Positions 61,103 to 64,000 of a DNA stretch of 64,000 bases are shown piece by piece. Location of the stretch: contig MKVM01000005.1 in assembly GCA_001898835.1 (NCBI GenBank), positions 496,001 to 560,000 on the forward strand, read 5' to 3'. This DNA is from Micrococcales bacterium 72-143 (lineage in GTDB: Bacteria > Actinomycetota > Actinomycetes > Actinomycetales > Microbacteriaceae). Numbering within the stretch: the stretch's first letter is position 1; every line of letters starts with the position of its first letter. The translations under genes and the position numbers were made by a program. A model generated the notes under the pieces. The model was not told where the DNA came from, searched no databases, and saw only the letters and a list, made by a program, of their open reading frames with translations.

Positions 61103-62011
61103 TCACCAGTTCTCCGCGCCGACGAGGGTCGTGGACCCGGGCGCGTATCCGAGGCGCTCGCGGGCGGCCGTGAGGTCGAGGGTGCGCTCGAGGCCGAGCT
61201 GGCTCACCGCGTAGCGGGTGACGCGCGGGCGTCCGCCCCGGATGCGCGCCGCCGCCTCCGCGACCCCCGCCGCCCGCAGCGCCGCCGAGTACGGCATCCG
61301 GACGATAGGCGCGCGCACCCCGCGGCGGGCGAGGAACTCGCCGAGCAGCTCCGCGAGCACCACCGGCTCCGCGTCGGCGACGTTGTAGACCCCCGCCGGG
61401 CCGCGGAGCGCCAGCCGCACCGCCTCGACGAGGTGGTCGACGTGGGTGAGCGAGTGCGGCACCCGCGCCCCCTCCGGCAGCACGAGCCGGCCGTGGCGCA
61501 CCGCCGCGATCACCCGCGGCAGCAGGGTCGTGTCGCCGGGACCGTAGACGGCGTGCGGGCGCAGGATCACCGCATCCGTGCCCATCACCTCGAACTCGGC
61601 GAAGGTCTTCGACTCCGAGTAGCTCGACAGGAACCGGTTCACCGGCGCCTCATCCTCACGTGCCATGACCGTCGGCGTGAACGCGTCGTACACCGAGGAG
61701 GTGGAGAGGTGCACGATGCGCGCGCCCGGGAAGCTCGCGACGACGTTCCGTGTGCCCGTGCGGTTGACGCGCATCGCCTCCGCGAGCGGCGCCCAGTCGT
61801 CGGCTAGCGCCGCGCAGTGCACGACGGCCTCGAAGTCGCGGTCGCCGCGCAGCGGGCCGGCCGCGAGGTCCCACACCCGGTAGCGGGCCCGCGGATGCCG
61901 CCAGCCGCCCGGCGTGCGGCCGAAGCCCGTCACCTCGTGGTCGCGGTCGGCGAGGGCGGTCGCGACGGCCCCGCCGATGAAGCCCGATGCCCCCGTGACG
62001 GCGATCCTCAC
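61103..62011 (-). CDS. NAD-dependent epimerase/dehydratase (extended SDR; OleD-like)
   Basis: 302 aa extended SDR. The cofactor motif is VTGASGFIGGAV at the very start; catalytic Ser-Ser-Val-Tyr in LSTSSVYDAF and YSESK (Tyr-x-x-x-Lys) are intact, and PHAVYGPGDTTLL is typical. GTG 62011 overlaps the ligase stop (GTGA). The pair with an adenylate-forming ligase recalls OleD-OleC of olefin/beta-lactone synthesis, but the protein could equally act on a hydroxysteroid or sugar nucleotide. It is the last gene of a leftward operon. Confidence 0.85.
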   Translation of the reverse strand: MRIAVTGASGFIGGAVATALADRDHEVTGFGRTPGGWRHPRARYRVWDLAAGPLRGDRDFEAVVHCAALADDWAPLAEAMRVNRTGTRNVVASFPGARIVHLSTSSVYDAFTPTVMAREDEAPVNRFLSSYSESKTFAEFEVMGTDAVILRPHAVYGPGDTTLLPRVIAAVRHGRLVLPEGARVPHSLTHVDHLVEAVRLALRGPAGVYNVADAEPVVLAELLGEFLARRGVRAPIVRMPYSAALRAAGVAEAAARIRGGRPRVTRYAVSQLGLERTLDLTAARERLGYAPGSTTLVGAENW

Positions 62012-63558
62012 GACCCCTCCCCCGCGAACGGCGCGAGCAGCGCGGCGAGCGCCGGGCGGTCGAGCTTCCGCGAGCGACCGGCACGCGGGAGCTCGGGCAC
62101 CGCGACGACGACGTCCGGCAGCACACCCGCGTCGACGAGCCCCGGCAGGCGGCGGCGCACCTCGGCGACGAGCGGGTGGGCTGCGGTGGCCTCGGGCGGC
62201 GGCGCGGCGGCCGGCACGACGGCGACCACGATGCGGTCGTCGCCGATCGCATCCGGCACGCCCGCCATCGCCGCGTCGGCGACGCCCGGCAGGGCGGCGA
62301 TGAGCGGCTCGTAGAGGCCCGGGTAGACGTTCTGCGTGCCGCGGATGAACATGTCCTTCGCCCGCCCGCGCAGCACCAGGAGGTCGCCGTGAAGGCTGGC
62401 GAGGTCGCCCGTGCGCAGCTCGGCGAGCGGATGCGCGGGCAGCTCGGCGAGGTAGCCGCGGGCGAGGCCCGGCCCGCTCAGCACGAGCTCGCCGTCGTCG
62501 ATGCGCGCGCTGACACTCGGCACGAGCCGGCCGACGGCGTCGCCGTCGCCCGCGTACGCGAGCTTCTCGGCGCCGTCGGCGATCGCGGCCGGCAGGATCT
62601 CGGTCATGCCGTACACGGCCCGGATGCGCGCCTCCGGCATCCGCTCGACGGCCCGCCGCAGCAGCGGCGGCAGCACGGGCGCGCCGCCGAGCACGATCGT
62701 CTCCAGTCGCGGGGTCAGCTCCGGCCGCGCGTCGAGGGCCGTGAGGATCGCGTCGAGGGTGGCGGGGCTCGCGAACAGCAGCTCGGCGGAGCCGAGGTGC
62801 GCGAGGTACGCCTCGGGCCGCGCGCCGGGGTCGAGCCCCGGCGCGGGCATCGTCCAGTGCGCCCCGCCGATGAGCGCGGGGATGCCCACCATGAGCTGGT
62901 CGGTGAGCACCCGCAGCCCCGCGCGGATGCCGACGCCGGCCGCGAAGTCGGCGAGGCCGGCGCCGAGCGAGCCGCGCGTGTGCACGACGGCCTTGGGGGC
63001 GTCGGTCGTGCCCGAGGTGAAGACGACGAGCGCCTCGTCGTCGGGACCGCCCTCCAGGATGCCGTCGGCGCTCCCGGCGCTCAGCCGGTCGAGGGCGAGC
63101 GCCCCGGCGGGCACTCCGGGCAGCCACGGGCCCGCGCGGAGGTGACGCGCGTCCGGCACGAGGCTCGCGTAAGGGGCGAGCTCGAGGCCGCGACGCCGCG
63201 CGAGCGGGCGCAGCGGCCCCGAGCTCGCAAGGTAGAGGAGCGACTCGGCGGCCACCCAGCGCGGGGCGGCGAGCTGGGCACGGGTCCGGAACAGCGCCTC
63301 ACCCGCGCCTGGGTCGGCGAACACCACCGTGCCGCCCGCGCCGACGATCCCGAGGGCGAGCGCCACGGCATCCGCGCCCGGGCGCACCGAGAACAGCACG
63401 CGGTCGCCGGGCGCGAACCCCGCATCCCGCAGCCCCGCGGCGATCGCCCGGATGCGCCTGCCGAGCTCGCCGTAGCTCCAGCTGCGCCTCGCCGTGAGCG
63501 CCGGCGCCTCCGGGGTCGCGTCGCACGCCGCGAGCACCGCCCGAACGAGGTCGCTCAT
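62008..63558 (-). CDS. AMP-dependent synthetase/ligase (OleC-like adenylate-forming enzyme)
   Basis: 516 aa ANL-superfamily enzyme. Core motifs: VFTSGTTDAPKAVVHT (P-loop, A3), YGMTEILPAA (A5), LRTGDLASLHGD (A7), LRGRAKDMFIRGTQNVYP (A8), and a C-terminal GRSRKLDRPAL where the catalytic Lys lies in SRKLD. The TE-x-LP start of A5 and short C-terminal domain resemble OleC-type enzymes. ATG 63558 is the start. It activates a carboxylic acid as its adenylate (thioester or beta-lactone formation). Neighbours are an extended SDR and a P450. Confidence 0.88.
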   Translation of the reverse strand: MSDLVRAVLAACDATPEAPALTARRSWSYGELGRRIRAIAAGLRDAGFAPGDRVLFSVRPGADAVALALGIVGAGGTVVFADPGAGEALFRTRAQLAAPRWVAAESLLYLASSGPLRPLARRRGLELAPYASLVPDARHLRAGPWLPGVPAGALALDRLSAGSADGILEGGPDDEALVVFTSGTTDAPKAVVHTRGSLGAGLADFAAGVGIRAGLRVLTDQLMVGIPALIGGAHWTMPAPGLDPGARPEAYLAHLGSAELLFASPATLDAILTALDARPELTPRLETIVLGGAPVLPPLLRRAVERMPEARIRAVYGMTEILPAAIADGAEKLAYAGDGDAVGRLVPSVSARIDDGELVLSGPGLARGYLAELPAHPLAELRTGDLASLHGDLLVLRGRAKDMFIRGTQNVYPGLYEPLIAALPGVADAAMAGVPDAIGDDRIVVAVVPAAAPPPEATAAHPLVAEVRRRLPGLVDAGVLPDVVVAVPELPRAGRSRKLDRPALAALLAPFAGEGS

Positions 63559-63574
63559 GTCGCCACCCCCGCGT

Positions 63575-63639
63575 GAACTCCGACGACAGAAGGGCTTCGC
63601 CTGCACGCAGCAGCCGAGACCTCGTTCCCGTCGGAGTTC
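63575..63639. promoter_or_regulatory. Inverted repeat between P450 and ligase genes
   Basis: GAACTCCGAC (63575-63584) and GTCGGAGTTC (63630-63639) form a perfect 10-bp inverted repeat with a 45-base spacer in the 94-bp intercistronic gap. It could be a processing/attenuating hairpin or an operator. Role unknown. Confidence 0.4.
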
Positions 63640-63652
63640 GCGCCGCCGAAGC

Positions 63653-64000
63653 TCACGCGCGCACCTCCAGCCGGGCATAGGAGGGGATGAGCACCCCGCG
63701 GGCAGACGCCCGCCGCGTGATCGCGAGCCGCGGATGCGCGAGCAGCGCGTCGAGCGCGAGCCGGATCTGCGCCATCGCGAGCGGTGCGCCGAGACAGTAG
63801 TGCGCGCCCGCCCCGAACCACAGCTGCTTGAGGGATGCCGCCGGGTTCGCCTCCGGGTCGAAGGCGCCGAGCGCGGTGTCGGCCCAGTAGGTGCCGAGGA
63901 TCACGCGATCGCCCGGCCGCACGGCGACCCCGCCGATCCGGGTCGGCGCGGTCACGGCGCGCAGCATGACGGGCGAGGGGGTGGTGACACGCAGCCCCTC
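63653..64000 (-). CDS. Cytochrome P450, C-terminal part (truncated by window edge)
   Basis: 115 codons visible, open at the right edge. The K-helix EGLR (ExxR) is at the very edge; the meander and heme-binding WFGAGAHYCLGA with the Cys ligand follow, then a normal P450 C-terminus. It lies 94 bp upstream of the ligase gene on the same strand. It is distinct from the P450 at 59240-60484 (heme loop YCLGAPLA versus LCLGGPLA). Confidence 0.92.
   Translation of the reverse strand, partial: EGLRVTTPSPVMLRAVTAPTRIGGVAVRPGDRVILGTYWADTALGAFDPEANPAASLKQLWFGAGAHYCLGAPLAMAQIRLALDALLAHPRLAITRRASARGVLIPSYARLEVRA

Overview
The window reads as chromosomal DNA of a high-GC actinobacterium, most likely a Microbacteriaceae member (Microbacterium, Agromyces or Leifsonia relatives). 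Reasons are the very high GC, frequent GTG starts, dense ATGA/GTGA overlaps, an actinobacterial glmU/prs/rplY/pth set, and a palindromic intergenic repeat with flanks TTTCGATACG and CTACTCAACCAG that I associate with this family. The genus is inference.

Layout. (1) 40-14676: a long leftward run of carbohydrate or polyol catabolism genes: ribose-type ABC importer, cyclase, two VOC proteins, carboxymuconolactone-decarboxylase-like protein, AEC carrier, serine hydrolase, sugar isomerase, Gfo/Idh oxidoreductase, AraC regulator and LacI regulator. Paired LacI-type operators lie upstream of the AraC gene. A short rightward Gfo/Idh + quinone-oxidoreductase pair and a strong terminator follow. (2) 14776-21155: a MalEFG-type importer divergent from a DhaK-DhaL kinase, an RpiB-like and a TIM-like isomerase, the set expected for tetrulose (tetritol) catabolism. 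(3) 21227-22477: core genes pth and rplY. (4) 22689-30163: a second MalEFG importer with gluconokinase, PfkB kinase and 2-hydroxyacid dehydrogenase, divergent from an SDR and a FadR-type regulator. (5) 30300-33900: a lower-GC accessory island with a tight three-gene operon (a HEPN-like Ymh/TIGR02391 protein, a one-helix membrane protein, and a helical protein with a second RxxxxH motif), two small membrane-protein genes, an AT-rich block bounded by an inverted repeat, and a decayed RHS gene. (6) 33931-41092: an acid-sugar cassette (Zn-dehydrogenase, isomerase, Ldh2/YiaK-type dehydrogenase, 2-hydroxyacid dehydrogenase, HPS/KGPDC-type decarboxylase, SDR) and gnd. (7) 41208-46173: CoA transferase, core genes prs and glmU, and small envelope proteins. 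(8) 46313-56001: a wall-anchored GH18 protein and an isomaltooligosaccharide/dextran system (SBP, two permeases, GH66, GH13) with a divergent ROK regulator. (9) 56034-64000: TMEM175-like channel, tRNA-Gln, nucleoside hydrolase, MarR, lipoprotein, P450, hendecad coiled-coil protein, then an epimerase + adenylate-forming ligase + P450 set that runs off the right edge.

The core order glmU-prs-rplY-pth, contiguous or nearly so in many Actinobacteria, is split here by about 20.6 kb of carbohydrate and mobile DNA between prs and rplY. The genome appears to have loaded acid-sugar, tetrose and oligosaccharide cassettes around this core. Three MalEFG-type importers lack an ATPase gene, implying a shared MsmK/MalK-type ATPase elsewhere. 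The best candidate for something undescribed is the three-gene HEPN-motif operon beside the RHS remnant.
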